Source of the DNA: Caulobacteraceae bacterium
GTDB taxonomy: Bacteria > Pseudomonadota > Alphaproteobacteria > Caulobacterales > Caulobacteraceae
Length of the DNA: 64,000 nt
Reading direction: 5' to 3'
Assembly (NCBI GenBank): GCA_947475875.1
Contig: CANJME010000003.1
Span: forward strand, 62,001 to 126,000
Shown here: in pieces, positions 8,672 through 17,585 of the stretch
How positions within the stretch are numbered: position 1 is the first letter of the stretch
Layout of the letters: every line of letters starts with the position of its first letter
Made by a program: the position numbers and the translations under genes
Notes under the pieces: generated by a model
The model's database searches: none
What the model saw: only the letters and a program-made list of their open reading frames with translations
What the model was told of the DNA's origin: nothing

Positions 8672-10555
8672 ATGACCATCTCTCGTTCGATCCTGAAAAT
8701 CGCCGCGTCGATGTCGGTGCTGTCCGCCGCCCTGGCGCTCTCCGGCTCTATCGTCATGCCTCAGACCGCCGCGGCGCAGGGCGCCGCCAGGGTGGCCAAT
8801 CCGACCGTAACGGGCCCCATCGCCGCCCATGGCCCGCTGGGCTCGGCGGCCCACGACTATCCGTGGGGCGCGACCATGCACAACCTGGCCGCCGTCGGTT
8901 ACGTCGAGGAGGAGTACTTCTTCGAAGGCACGGCCACCCGCTTCAACACCCCGAACGGACAGCCCGCGACGGTCGCCGACAGCGGCCACAAGTACAAGAC
9001 CCGCATGCTGGTCCGCCGGCCCAAGGATGCGAAGAAATTCAACGGCACGGTGCTGGCCGAGTGGACCAACGTCACCCCCGGATATGACCTCGACGCCATG
9101 TGGGGGAGCAGTTTCGAGCACATCATCCGCGGCGGATACGCCTGGGTGGGCATCAGCGCCCAGCGCGTCGGCCTGCAGCAACCGCCGAATGGCGCCAAGC
9201 TGTGGAGCCCCATCCGCTATGCTTCGATCGATGTCACCGAGGGCGGCAAGTACAATCAGGACGAGCTCTCCTACGACATCTATGCGCAGGGCATGCAGGC
9301 CCTGAAGAGCCCGCAAGGGATCAATCCGCTGGGCAACCTGCATCCTCAGCGTCTGATCGCCATGGGCGCCTCGCAATCGGCGGGACGCCTTGGGACCTAC
9401 ATCAACTCGCTGCACGGCCAGCTGGGCGGGCCGGTGGACGCCTACATCCTGTCGATCGGTGGCGCGCGCATCCGTGACGACATCCCTGTGCCGGTGTTCA
9501 AGGTGCTGTCAGAGACCGACATCCCCGGTCAGATCCCGCAACGCCAGCCCGACACCGACAAATACCGCCTGTGGGAAGTGCCCGGCGCCAGCCATTCGGG
9601 CCAGCGGACGGGCTACAATTCCGGCGCCCTCAACCGCCGCGACGGGGTGACCCGCGAGGCGGCGGTCTGCACCTATCCGATGTGGCCGCGAGTGCCGATC
9701 AGCTTTGTGCTGGGCTCATCGTATGACCTGACCAACAAGTGGGTCAAGGACAAGACCCCACCTCCGATCGCGCCCAGGGCCGAGTTTACCACCCGTGAAG
9801 CCCCGCCGCCGGCGGCGGCTCCGGCTGGCGCTCCCGGTGGCCGGGGCGGTGCGCCAGCGGGCGCTGCTGCAGCTGGCGGTCGCGGGGGCGCAGGAGGCGC
9901 TCCGGCAGGCGCTGCCGGTGGTCGTGGCGGCGGCGGTGGCGGCGGACGCGGTGGCGGAACCATCAACGAGCTTACCCGCGACGCGCGGGGCAATACGCTC
10001 GGTGGCATCCGCCTGTCGGAGTTCCAGGTGGCGACCTCGCTGTCCTCCCGCGAGAACACCGGCAACAGCTTTTGCAACCTCTATGGCCGCTACGAGCCGT
10101 TCACCGACGAAGTGATCAACCAGCTCTACCCGACCCACGCGGCCTATGTGACGGCGGTGAAGGCCCAGAACGCGGCCAACCTCAAGTCCGGGTTCATCCA
10201 GGCGGCGGACGCCAGGCGCTCGGACCACCGGGCGGAGACCTCGTACATCGGCTCGGGCGCCCCCTGCAAAGCCGCCTGCCGGCTGGCCCAGGACCTCGGC
10301 GACATGACCTACATCTACATGGGAGAGCTGAAAGAGGTCGAAAGGATGGGCGATGCGGCAGCCGCCATCACCCGCCAGATCGCCAGGACCGACGGCTCGA
10401 AAGGCAAGCCCGCCGATCGCGACAGGGCCAAGGCCATGGTCGCCAAATACCTCACCGACCTGCACGCCCTGAAGGCGAAGGGGACGATCACCGAAACCGT
10501 CGACAAGGAACTGACCACCGGCGCCAATGCGGTGGCGACGGCGCTGGGGGCTTAG
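8672..10555 (+). CDS. secreted alpha/beta hydrolase-domain protein with Gly/Ala/Arg-rich insert
   Basis: The 627-residue product has a signal peptide ending TAAAQ. The N-terminal ~360 residues fit the alpha/beta hydrolase domain typified by DUF-type 'alpha/beta hydrolase domain-containing protein' families: VLAEWTNVTPGYDLD, the elbow GASQSAG with probable nucleophile Ser near residue 233, and a GASHSGQ segment with a candidate catalytic His. Residues about 376-430 form a low-complexity insert of PAGA/GGRGG units that splits the domain from a second conserved part (LYGRYEPFTDEVINQLYP). AAGGGGAAACC precedes the ATG. Substrate is unknown; an esterase role is the best inference. Similar Gly/Arg-rich stretches end both PQQ dehydrogenases at 37.7-42.4 kb. 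Confidence 0.82.
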   Translation: MTISRSILKIAASMSVLSAALALSGSIVMPQTAAAQGAARVANPTVTGPIAAHGPLGSAAHDYPWGATMHNLAAVGYVEEEYFFEGTATRFNTPNGQPATVADSGHKYKTRMLVRRPKDAKKFNGTVLAEWTNVTPGYDLDAMWGSSFEHIIRGGYAWVGISAQRVGLQQPPNGAKLWSPIRYASIDVTEGGKYNQDELSYDIYAQGMQALKSPQGINPLGNLHPQRLIAMGASQSAGRLGTYINSLHGQLGGPVDAYILSIGGARIRDDIPVPVFKVLSETDIPGQIPQRQPDTDKYRLWEVPGASHSGQRTGYNSGALNRRDGVTREAAVCTYPMWPRVPISFVLGSSYDLTNKWVKDKTPPPIAPRAEFTTREAPPPAAAPAGAPGGRGGAPAGAAAAGGRGGAGGAPAGAAGGRGGGGGGGRGGGTINELTRDARGNTLGGIRLSEFQVATSLSSRENTGNSFCNLYGRYEPFTDEVINQLYPTHAAYVTAVKAQNAANLKSGFIQAADARRSDHRAETSYIGSGAPCKAACRLAQDLGDMTYIYMGELKEVERMGDAAAAITRQIARTDGSKGKPADRDRAKAMVAKYLTDLHALKAKGTITETVDKELTTGANAVATALGA

Positions 10556-10965
10556 GCTTCAGGCCTGCTCTGCGGAACGCATTGCGCCTCCCCTCCGGCA
10601 ACGGGCGGGAGGCGTCAGTGTCTTGGGGCCCCGACGGCTATTTTGCGAGCGAGCGGGTGATCACGACCGCGCCCGCCTGGTCAGAAGACGTCGCCGATGT
10701 CTGGAAAGGCATGCCGGTCGCCGTCGCCCGGGCGACTTTCGCCGCTTCCACGACCAGCGGTTCCGTCCCTGGAAAATCAGCGCCTACATTGCGCCAGGGC
10801 TCGGTCCCGACGACGCTGCTGACGCCTCTGCGAACCCCGTCCGTCATGACGGCCTCCGTTCCGTGATGGCTGATCCTAGCACTGACACCGAAAACCCTGT
10901 CACCGAAATTTCCCGGATTGCGCTAAACTCAAGCTTGCGCACGGCCGAGAGCCGCATGAGGGGAG
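10556..10965. other. 410-bp gap without a supported gene
   Basis: Several short frames cross this stretch on both strands, but none has a plausible start signal, a signal peptide or a family pattern. The longest minus-strand one (10638-10847) is Ala/Thr/Val-rich and unconvincing. Nothing else stands out. Confidence 0.5.
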
Positions 10966-11304
10966 ATGAAGCCTGCAAAAATTCATCTGTTGGGCGCGTG
11001 GGCGCTCGCCGCTTTCAGCCTGTACCTGGACCGGCCCGTGGCGGCGCAGAACACGACCTGCGTGGTTCCAGTCGTGCCGCCCCTGTCGGGTTGGCCCGTA
11101 CACCCGGCGTGCCTGCCGGATAGGCCCGCCTGCTCCACCGCCAAGGGCGGCTCCAGCCGCGCCCAGATCGACACCTATAACACCGCGCTGGATGTCTATG
11201 ACCCCGAGGCCGACGGCTATGTCGTGCAGCTCAACTACTATGTGAGCCAGGCCCAGGCCTACAGCCGCTGCGAGGTGGGCGTGCTCAACGCGCAGAAGGG
11301 ATAG
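10966..11304 (+). CDS. small secreted hypothetical protein
   Basis: The product is 112 residues with a signal peptide (LLGAWALAAFSLYLDRPVAAQ). The mature part has four Cys residues (NTTCVVP, HPACLP, PACSTA, SRCEVG) and two Tyr-rich segments, TYNTALDVYDPEADGY and LNYYVSQAQAYSRC. The cysteines suggest disulfides in the periplasm. GAGGGG lies just upstream of the ATG. I do not recognise the family. Confidence 0.72.
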   Translation: MKPAKIHLLGAWALAAFSLYLDRPVAAQNTTCVVPVVPPLSGWPVHPACLPDRPACSTAKGGSSRAQIDTYNTALDVYDPEADGYVVQLNYYVSQAQAYSRCEVGVLNAQKG

Positions 11305-11381
11305 GGGGAGGGGTTTTGTGAACTGTCACCCAAATCTCTCCACCGAAGGCGAGGTATTAGGACGCCAGCTGGGCAGTTGTT

Positions 11382-13187
11382 CTAATCCGCGTCCATCTTC
11401 AGCGCCGCGATAAACGCCTCCTGCGGGATCTCGACCTTCCCGTACTGCCGCATCTTCTTCTTTCCGGCCTTCTGTTTGTCGAGCAGCTTGCGCTTGCGTG
11501 ACGCGTCGCCGCCGTAGCATTTGGCGGTGACGTCCTTGCGCAGGGCCCGCACGGTCTCGCGGGCGATGATCTTGCCGCCGAGCGCCGCCTGGATGGGGAT
11601 GGTGAACATGTGGGGGCGGATCAGTTCGGCCATTTTCTCGCACATTGAGCGACCACGGGCCTCGGCCCGGCCGCGGTGGACGAGCATGGAGAGGGCGTCG
11701 ACCGGCTCGGCGTTGACCAGGATGTTCATCTTGACGAGGTCGCCCTCGCGGTAGTCCTCCAGGCTGTAGTCAAAGCTGGCGTAGCCCTTGGAGACGCTCT
11801 TCAGCCGGTCGTAGAAATCGAACACCACTTCGTTCAGCGGAAGGTCGTAGACCACCAGAGCCCGCGAACCGACGTAGGAGAGCTCGCGCTGCGCGCCGCG
11901 TCGGTCCTGGCAGAGCTTGATCACCTGGCCCAGGTATTCGTCCGGCGTCAGGATGGTGGCCTTGATCCACGGCTCGGCGATGGAGGCGACCTTGACCGGG
12001 TCGGGCATGTCGGCGGGATTGTGCAGTTCGATCACTTCGCCGTTGGTCAGGGTGATCTTGTAGATGACCGACGGGGCCGTCGCGATCAGGTCGAGGTTGA
12101 ATTCGCGGGAGAGGCGCTCCTGGACGATCTCCAGGTGCAGCAGGCCGAGGAAGCCGCAGCGAAAGCCGAAGCCCAGGGCGGCGCTGGTTTCCATCTCATA
12201 GGTGAAACTGGCGTCGTTCAGGCGCAGGCGCCCGACCGCGGCGCGCAGATCCTCGAAGTCGGCTGCGTCGACCGGGAAGAGGCCACAGAACACCACAGGC
12301 TGCACTTCCTTGAAGCCCTGCAGGGGGGCGTCGGTGGGACGTTTGTCGTCGGTGATGGTGGCGCCGACCGCGGCGTCGGCGACCTCCTTGATCTGGCCGG
12401 TGAAGAAGCCGATCTCGCCGGGGCCCAGTTCGGAGACATCCGTCGCCTTGGGTTTGAACACCCCGATCTTGTCGAGCTTGTAGATCGCGCCGGTCTGCAT
12501 CATCCGCACGGTCATGCCGGCCTTGAGCACCCCGTCGAACACGCGGATCAGCACGACAACGCCCAGATAGGGGTCGTACCAGGCGTCGACCAGCAACGCC
12601 TTCAAGGGCGCGGCCGCATCGCCCTTTGGCGGCGGCAGGCGGGTGACGATGGCCTCCAGCACATCGGCGATGCCGATGCCGGTCTTGGCGCTGCACAGCA
12701 CCGCGTCGGAGGCGTCGAGGCCGATGACGTCCTCGATCTGCTGGCGGATGCGGTCGGGCTCGGCGGCCGGCAGGTCGATCTTGTTGAGGACCGGCACGAT
12801 CTCGTGGTTGTTGTCGATGGCCTGATAGACATTGGCGAGCGTCTGGGCCTCGACGCCCTGGCTGGCGTCCACCACCAGGATCGAGCCTTCGCAGGCGGCC
12901 AGGGATCGGCTGACCTCATAGGCGAAGTCCACATGCCCCGGCGTGTCCATCAGATTGAGGATGTAGGTCTCGCCATCGGCGGCCTTGTAGTCGAGGCGCA
13001 CGGTCTGGGCCTTGATGGTGATGCCCCGCTCGCGCTCGATATCCATGGAATCGAGCACCTGTTCCTTCATCTCACGCTCGGTCAGCCCGCCCGTGGCCTG
13101 GATCAGCCGGTCGGACAGGGTGGATTTGCCATGGTCGATGTGGGCGACGATGGAAAAGTTGCGGATGCGGGAAAGAGGGGTGGACAT
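11382..13187 (-). CDS. lepA: elongation factor 4 (back-translocating ribosomal GTPase LepA)
   Basis: The product is 601 residues, full length for the family. The G domain starts with AHIDHGKST (residues 15-23), followed by [17 protein letters not shown] and NKIDLPAA, the G1 to G4 motifs. The C-terminal LepA-specific domain ends with [18 protein letters not shown] and [11 protein letters not shown]. LepA binds ribosomes, back-translocates or remodels stalled complexes and aids 30S biogenesis. It stands alone on the minus strand between two plus-strand genes. Confidence 0.98.
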   Translation of the reverse strand: MSTPLSRIRNFSIVAHIDHGKSTLSDRLIQATGGLTEREMKEQVLDSMDIERERGITIKAQTVRLDYKAADGETYILNLMDTPGHVDFAYEVSRSLAACEGSILVVDASQGVEAQTLANVYQAIDNNHEIVPVLNKIDLPAAEPDRIRQQIEDVIGLDASDAVLCSAKTGIGIADVLEAIVTRLPPPKGDAAAPLKALLVDAWYDPYLGVVVLIRVFDGVLKAGMTVRMMQTGAIYKLDKIGVFKPKATDVSELGPGEIGFFTGQIKEVADAAVGATITDDKRPTDAPLQGFKEVQPVVFCGLFPVDAADFEDLRAAVGRLRLNDASFTYEMETSAALGFGFRCGFLGLLHLEIVQERLSREFNLDLIATAPSVIYKITLTNGEVIELHNPADMPDPVKVASIAEPWIKATILTPDEYLGQVIKLCQDRRGAQRELSYVGSRALVVYDLPLNEVVFDFYDRLKSVSKGYASFDYSLEDYREGDLVKMNILVNAEPVDALSMLVHRGRAEARGRSMCEKMAELIRPHMFTIPIQAALGGKIIARETVRALRKDVTAKCYGGDASRKRKLLDKQKAGKKKMRQYGKVEIPQEAFIAALKMDAD

Positions 13188-13268
13188 GCGGGGCGTCTAG
13201 CACATTCGGGGGCCTCAAGCGCAAGACCGGCTGGACTTGTGCCTGCGGCGCCATTCGCAAGAAAATAT

Positions 13269-13454
13269 AACCACAAAGGCACAAAGGAAGATCAAGGTTT
13301 CACGAAGGGACCTTTGTCCCTCGGCGCCTTTGGGGCCGACCGGCGATCAGATTTGACCGCGGCGTAGCCGCCGCAAGAAACCTGGGCTCGCATCCGGCCT
13401 TGGGGATGACCAAGAGCTTTGTGTAGCTTGATCTTCCTTTGTGTCTTTGTGGTT
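13269..13454. repeat. 186-bp inverted-repeat (MITE-like) element, ACAAAGG type
   Basis: The arm at 13269-13296 begins AACCACAAAGGCACAAAGG. It is matched in inverted orientation at 13427-13454 over 28 bases with one mismatch. Each arm contains short ACAAAGG-type direct repeats. The 130 bp between them has no credible gene. It lies in the divergent gap between lepA and the EipA gene. Its layout resembles the CACGGAG-type elements at 27.8 and 29.9 kb, but the arm sequence differs. Confidence 0.75.
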
Positions 13455-13589
13455 TTCTTACTTTCCTGCTGATCGACAGGCGCGGACAAGCCGCGCCGGG
13501 GTCATACCCGCAAAAATCGCCCACCGTCTCAAACCGGACTCAAAGCGGAGTACACTCGGCTGCAGTTGATTCTGCCCCGGAGAGACCAC

Positions 13590-14189
13590 ATGGACCGCAG
13601 AGCCCTGATCACCGCCGCCGGCGCGCTGGCTGTCACCGGTTGCGCCTCCACTTCGTCAGAGCCCTCGGGCGGCCTCAATCGCCAGACCACCGGCGACAAG
13701 GTCGCCACCTACACCCGTGATGAGCTGGTGCCGGCGGTGTCGGACTTCTTCGGGGTGACGGTGGAAGCGGCCGGCGCGGTGATCGAGCGCATCTTCGGCG
13801 ACAACGGCCGGCCCACGGGCTACATCGCCGGCGAGGAGGGCTCGGCGGCGGTCACCGTCGGGGCCCGCTACGGCCGCGGCCTGCTCTACATGAAGGCCGA
13901 GAAGGACCCCAAGGAGGTGTTCTGGCAGGGTCCGTCTATCGGCTTTGACGCCGGCGCGAATGCGTCACGCACCTTCATCCTCTGCTACAATCTGTTCTAC
14001 CCCGACGCCATCTACCGCCGCATTCCGGGCGTCGAAGGCAGCGCCTATCTGGTCGGCGGCATGGGCGTGAACTACATGCGCGGCGATGGTTTGACCCTGG
14101 CCCCGATCCGCGCGGGCGTCGGCCTGCGCCTGGGCGCGAACGTGGGGTATCTGAGCTTCTCGCGACAACGGAACGCGCTGCCGTTCTAG
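13590..14189 (+). CDS. eipA: EipA/DUF1134 family cell-envelope lipoprotein
   Basis: The 199-residue product has a lipoprotein signal with lipobox AVTGC (Cys about residue 18), then a DUF1134 domain: VGARYGRGLLYMK, FWQGPSIGFDAGANASR, YRRIPGVEGSAYLVGG and a C-terminal PIRAGVGLRLGANVGYLSF. EipA of Brucella is a periplasmic beta-barrel protein needed for envelope integrity, and the Caulobacter orthologue is also conserved. GGAGAGACCAC precedes the ATG at 13590; a longer start at 13566 would bury the signal peptide. The symbol is by family resemblance. Confidence 0.85.
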   Translation: MDRRALITAAGALAVTGCASTSSEPSGGLNRQTTGDKVATYTRDELVPAVSDFFGVTVEAAGAVIERIFGDNGRPTGYIAGEEGSAAVTVGARYGRGLLYMKAEKDPKEVFWQGPSIGFDAGANASRTFILCYNLFYPDAIYRRIPGVEGSAYLVGGMGVNYMRGDGLTLAPIRAGVGLRLGANVGYLSFSRQRNALPF

Positions 14190-14201
14190 TTTCGCAAACG
14201 G

Positions 14202-14231
14202 CCGTCATCCCTGCTTTCGCTGGGATGACGG
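14202..14231. repeat. REP-like palindrome between convergent genes
   Basis: CCGTCATCCC (14202-14211) pairs perfectly with GGGATGACGG (14222-14231) around a 10-base loop. Similar 'GTCATCCC...GGGATGAC' palindromes are dispersed in many alphaproteobacterial genomes. It sits between the 3' ends of the EipA and xseA genes, so it may also act as a two-way terminator. Confidence 0.65.
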
Positions 14232-14244
14232 ATGTGGATAGACC

Positions 14245-15639
14245 TTAGAACAAGCTTCCCTGGTCGGGCGGCGCAGCTTTGCCCTTCGGAGCGGCCTTGC
14301 CGTCCACCACGGCTCCCCGCCGTCCGTCGCTGAACACCAGCTCCACCGCCTCCCCGCTCGCCAGCCCCTTGGCCGACCGCGCCAGGGATCCATCAGCGTG
14401 ATGCACCCGGGCAAACCCCCGTTCCAGCGGACCGTCCGGGCTCAGCGATCGCAGCAATTTGTCCAGTGACGTAACCCGCTCGGCCGCTGAGCCCAGCGTC
14501 CGCCGCACGGCCGGAGACAGGCGGGCCGAGACCCGCGCCACGCGGTCGCCCTCGACCGTCAGATGCCGCGCCAACAGTCCAGGCTTCAACGGCGAAGACA
14601 CCCGCGCGAACGCCTGATCATGCACCGCCACATTCCGCGCCAGCCCGGCCGACAGCCGCCCGGCGGCGAGGTCAAACCGCTGGCTCGCCACCGCCAGGAG
14701 ATCCTCGCGCCGGGGAAGGCCTCGCCCGGCCGAAATCAGCCGCTGACGGCGATCCTCGACGATGCGCCCGCCGGCCCGGGTCAGCCGTTGGGACGCGCCC
14801 ATGACGCTGGCCCGCAGTTCGGAGATCACCGGCGTCGCCATCTCGGCCGCGGCGGTGGGCGTCGGCGCCCGCCGGTCGGACACGAAATCGATCAGGGTGG
14901 TGTCGGTCTCGTGGCCCACGGCCGAGATCAGCGGGATGTCATAGGCCGCCACGGCCCGCGCCAGGGACTCGTCGTTGAAGCACCAGAGGTCCTCCACCGA
15001 TCCGCCGCCGCGCGCCACGATGACCACGTCGGGCCGGGGGGTGAAGGCCGAAAATCCGGCCAGCGCCGCCATCACCTGGCCAGGCGCCGCTTCGCCCTGC
15101 ACCACTACCGGCCAGACGATGACACGGGCCGGCCAGCGGTCGCGGATGCGGTGCAGGATGTCGCGGATGACCGCGCCCGTCGGGCTGGTGATGACGCCGA
15201 TGACGGCGGGCATGGTGGGGATCGGCCTTTTGCGCTCCGGCGCGAAGAGACCCTCGTCGCGCAGGCGCTCCTTGAGCCGCTCCAGTTGGGCGAGCAGGGC
15301 GCCGACGCCGGCCGGTTCCAGGCTGTCGATGACGATCTGGTAGCGCGAACCGGCGGGATAGGTGGTGATCTTGCCGGTGACGATGACCTCAAGGCCCTGT
15401 TCGGGCCGCACCATCAGCTTGCCCACCGAGCCGCGCCAGATGACCCCGTCGATGGAGGCCTTGTCGTCCTTCAGCGTCAGATAGACGTGGCCGTTGGCAT
15501 GGTGCGTAACCTTGGAAACCTCGCCGCGCAGGCGGACGAACCCGTAGGCGTCCTCGAGGGTGCGTTTGAGAGCGAACGAGAGCTCGCTGACCGACCAGGC
15601 CGGGGCGTTATCGCCGGGGGGTGGGGATTCGTCGCTCAT
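14245..15639 (-). CDS. xseA: exodeoxyribonuclease VII large subunit
   Basis: The product is 464 residues. An N-terminal OB-fold ([40 protein letters not shown]) precedes the catalytic core, with [29 protein letters not shown] and [26 protein letters not shown] split across residues about 130-280. A helical C-terminal arm follows. With XseB it degrades single-stranded DNA processively. The small-subunit gene is not in this window. The end, [18 protein letters not shown], matches the family. Confidence 0.97.
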   Translation of the reverse strand: MSDESPPPGDNAPAWSVSELSFALKRTLEDAYGFVRLRGEVSKVTHHANGHVYLTLKDDKASIDGVIWRGSVGKLMVRPEQGLEVIVTGKITTYPAGSRYQIVIDSLEPAGVGALLAQLERLKERLRDEGLFAPERKRPIPTMPAVIGVITSPTGAVIRDILHRIRDRWPARVIVWPVVVQGEAAPGQVMAALAGFSAFTPRPDVVIVARGGGSVEDLWCFNDESLARAVAAYDIPLISAVGHETDTTLIDFVSDRRAPTPTAAAEMATPVISELRASVMGASQRLTRAGGRIVEDRRQRLISAGRGLPRREDLLAVASQRFDLAAGRLSAGLARNVAVHDQAFARVSSPLKPGLLARHLTVEGDRVARVSARLSPAVRRTLGSAAERVTSLDKLLRSLSPDGPLERGFARVHHADGSLARSAKGLASGEAVELVFSDGRRGAVVDGKAAPKGKAAPPDQGSLF

Positions 15640-15658
15640 GCGCCAACGCTACTCCCTT

Positions 15659-15809
15659 CCCCCTTGAGGGGGGAAGGGTAGGGGATGGGGGTGCTCGCAC
15701 CGGCGGCGACAAATGGGGCTCTGATGGGTGGTCGCGGCAGAATACCATGCACGAATTTCAACGGGCGGCGAGAGCACCCCCATCCCCGACCCTTCCCCCC
15801 TCAAAGGGG
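15659..15809. repeat. 151-bp inverted-repeat element with 38-bp arms
   Basis: The arms at 15659-15696 and 15772-15809 are inverted copies with two mismatches in 38 bases. Each arm contains its own small hairpin around TTGA or TTTGA flanked by C and G runs. The 75-bp centre is non-coding. The unit lies between the divergent xseA and the small secreted-protein gene. The sequence resembles dispersed 'CCCTTGAGGGGG' repeats common in Caulobacter-type genomes, which is recalled and not searched. Confidence 0.75.
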
Positions 15810-15854
15810 GAAGGGGGCGTGGTCCAATCTCGCTTTCCAGACGTATCCCGACTG

Positions 15855-16193
15855 ATGTTTCTCTTGCTCCTTCTCCTCCTCGCCCCGCCGCCCGCCACCG
15901 GCCACTGGATCATCGACGGCAATGTCGACAACAAGCCGTTCGTTCTGCACTGCGACCTGATCCAGACGGGTGAGGCATTGACCGGGACCTGCCACGACTA
16001 CACCCCCACCGGCAAAGCCCATCGCCTGACCTCGGGGTCGGTGAAGGGCGACAAGGTGCGATTCGTCTATCAGTCGAACTACCTCTTGCTGAAGTTCGAC
16101 GCGGTCTACGAAGGAACGATCACCGCCACGACCATGTCGGGCGCGGCCTCGGCGGCGGGGAAAGTTGGGACGTTTTCGGCAAAACGCGCTTAG
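15855..16193 (+). CDS. small secreted hypothetical protein
   Basis: The product is 112 residues: a short signal peptide (MFLLLLLLLAPPPATG), then alternating strand-like segments HWIIDGNVDNKPFVLHC, LTGTCHDY, LTSGSVKGDKVRFVYQ and FDAVYEGTITATTMSGAAS. The spacing of G-x-V-x-GD-x-V-x-F is like small lipocalin-type or fatty-acid-binding beta barrels that measure polarity by strand pairing, but no family can be named. Two Cys residues may form a disulfide. No strong ribosome-binding site precedes the ATG. Confidence 0.68.
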   Translation: MFLLLLLLLAPPPATGHWIIDGNVDNKPFVLHCDLIQTGEALTGTCHDYTPTGKAHRLTSGSVKGDKVRFVYQSNYLLLKFDAVYEGTITATTMSGAASAAGKVGTFSAKRA

Positions 16194-16202
16194 CCCCCTC
16201 CG

Positions 16203-16240
16203 CCCCTGCGGGGCCGCCTCCCCCGGTGTGCCGGGGGAGG
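16203..16240 (+). terminator. GC-rich hairpins between genes, possible terminator
   Basis: CCTCCCCCGG (16217-16226) pairs perfectly with CCGGGGGAGG (16231-16240) around TGTG, and a smaller GCCCCTGCGGGGC hairpin precedes it at 16203-16215. They lie between the small secreted-protein gene and purD. There is no T-run, so this may be a dispersed repeat fragment instead. Confidence 0.4.
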
Positions 16241-16284
16241 TGTGCGGTTGACCCTCCAGCCGGACTCCGGCGATACGCCCTCCC

Positions 16285-17556
16285 ATGAACATCCTCGTCA
16301 TCGGCTCGGGTGGGCGCGAACATGCGCTGGCGTGGAAGATCGCGGCCTCGCCGCTGACCACGCGCCTGGTCTGCGCGCCGGGCAACCCGGGCATGGAGGG
16401 CCTCGCCGAATGCCGGCCCATCAAGACGACCGACGTTCCGGCGCTGGTCGCCCTGGCCAAGGAAATCGCCGCCGACCTTGTCGTCGTCGGACCCGAAGCG
16501 GCGCTGGAGGTTGGCATCGCCGATGAACTGAAACGGGCGGGGATCGCCTGTTTCGGCCACTCCATGGACGGCGCCCGCATCGAGACCTCCAAGGTCTTCC
16601 TGAAAGCCTTCGCCGAACGCCACGGCCTGCCCACCGCTCGCCACGGCGCCTTCGATCAGGCCGCGCCCGCCAAGGCGTTCCTGGACGGGCTCAAGCCGCC
16701 CTATGTGATCAAGTCCGATGGCCTCACCGCCGGCAAGGGCGTGATCATTGCGCCGACCCGCGCGGAAGCTGAGGCGGCGATCGACGACATGCTGGCCGGC
16801 CGGTTCGGCGACGCCAGCACCCGGCTGGTGATCGAGGAATTCCTGCCCGGCGAAGAGGCCTCGCTGTTCGCCCTGACCGACGGGACCGCGTCCCTGCTGA
16901 TCGGCGGCGCCCAGGACCACAAGCGCGCCTATGACGGCGACCTTGGCCCCAACACCGGCGGCATGGGCGCCTATTCGCCGGCGCCCGTGCTCAGCGCGGC
17001 CGTCGAGGCGCTCGCCGACCAGACCCTGATCCGCCCGACCGTCGCCGGCATGGCCGCAGAGGGCGCGCCGCTCTGCGGGGCCGTCTTCGCCGGCCTGATG
17101 ATCGAGGACGGGACCCCGCGCCTGGTGGAATACAACGCCCGCTTCGGCGATCCGGAATGCCAGGTGCTGATGTTGCGGCTGGAGAGCGATCTGGTCCCCT
17201 ATCTGATGGCTTGCGCCAAGGGCACGCTGGCGAAAATGCCGCCGCTGGTCTGGCGAAACGAGGCCGCCGTCTGCGTGGTCATGGCCTCGGACGGCTATCC
17301 GGAAAACCCAGTCACCGGCTCGATCATCCGGGGGGCCGAGCAGGATTTCGGGCCGAGCGTCACCATCTTTCACGCCGGGACCATGCGCGACGCTGATGGG
17401 ACCCTACGCGCGGCGGGCGGGCGGGTGCTCAACATCTGCGCCCTGGGAGAAACGCTGGCGGAGGCGCGCGACGCCGCCTACGCCGCCGTCGACCGCATCA
17501 ACTGGCCGGGCGGCTTTTGCCGGCGTGATATTGGCTGGCGCGCGCTAGCCCGCTAA
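16285..17556 (+). CDS. purD: phosphoribosylamine--glycine ligase
   Basis: The 423-residue product has the GARS layout. The N-terminal domain starts ILVIGSGGREHALAWKIA, the ATP-grasp region contains YVIKSDGLTAGKGVII and NTGGMGAYSPAPV, and the metal-binding segment is EYNARFGDPECQ. The C-terminal domain follows. It catalyses the second step of purine synthesis, joining glycine to phosphoribosylamine with ATP. It stands between a small secreted-protein gene and an APH-type kinase gene with no other purine genes nearby. Confidence 0.98.
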   Translation: MNILVIGSGGREHALAWKIAASPLTTRLVCAPGNPGMEGLAECRPIKTTDVPALVALAKEIAADLVVVGPEAALEVGIADELKRAGIACFGHSMDGARIETSKVFLKAFAERHGLPTARHGAFDQAAPAKAFLDGLKPPYVIKSDGLTAGKGVIIAPTRAEAEAAIDDMLAGRFGDASTRLVIEEFLPGEEASLFALTDGTASLLIGGAQDHKRAYDGDLGPNTGGMGAYSPAPVLSAAVEALADQTLIRPTVAGMAAEGAPLCGAVFAGLMIEDGTPRLVEYNARFGDPECQVLMLRLESDLVPYLMACAKGTLAKMPPLVWRNEAAVCVVMASDGYPENPVTGSIIRGAEQDFGPSVTIFHAGTMRDADGTLRAAGGRVLNICALGETLAEARDAAYAAVDRINWPGGFCRRDIGWRALAR

Positions 17557-17585
17557 AGGCTCTGGCAGCACGCATGGGAGTACGC

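Noticed and set aside
10638-10847. 69-codon minus-strand ORF in the 10.6-10.9 kb gap
   Set aside because: No ribosome-binding site, no domain and low-complexity composition; could equally be shadow of lost sequence.
11676-13367. 563-codon plus-strand ORF opposite lepA
   Set aside because: It is the mirror of a highly conserved gene in high-GC DNA, with an Asp/His/Gly/Arg-rich composition and no family-like motif.
13292-13524. Two minus-strand ORFs within the ACAAAGG repeat unit
   Set aside because: They consist mostly of translated repeat arms and have no start signal.
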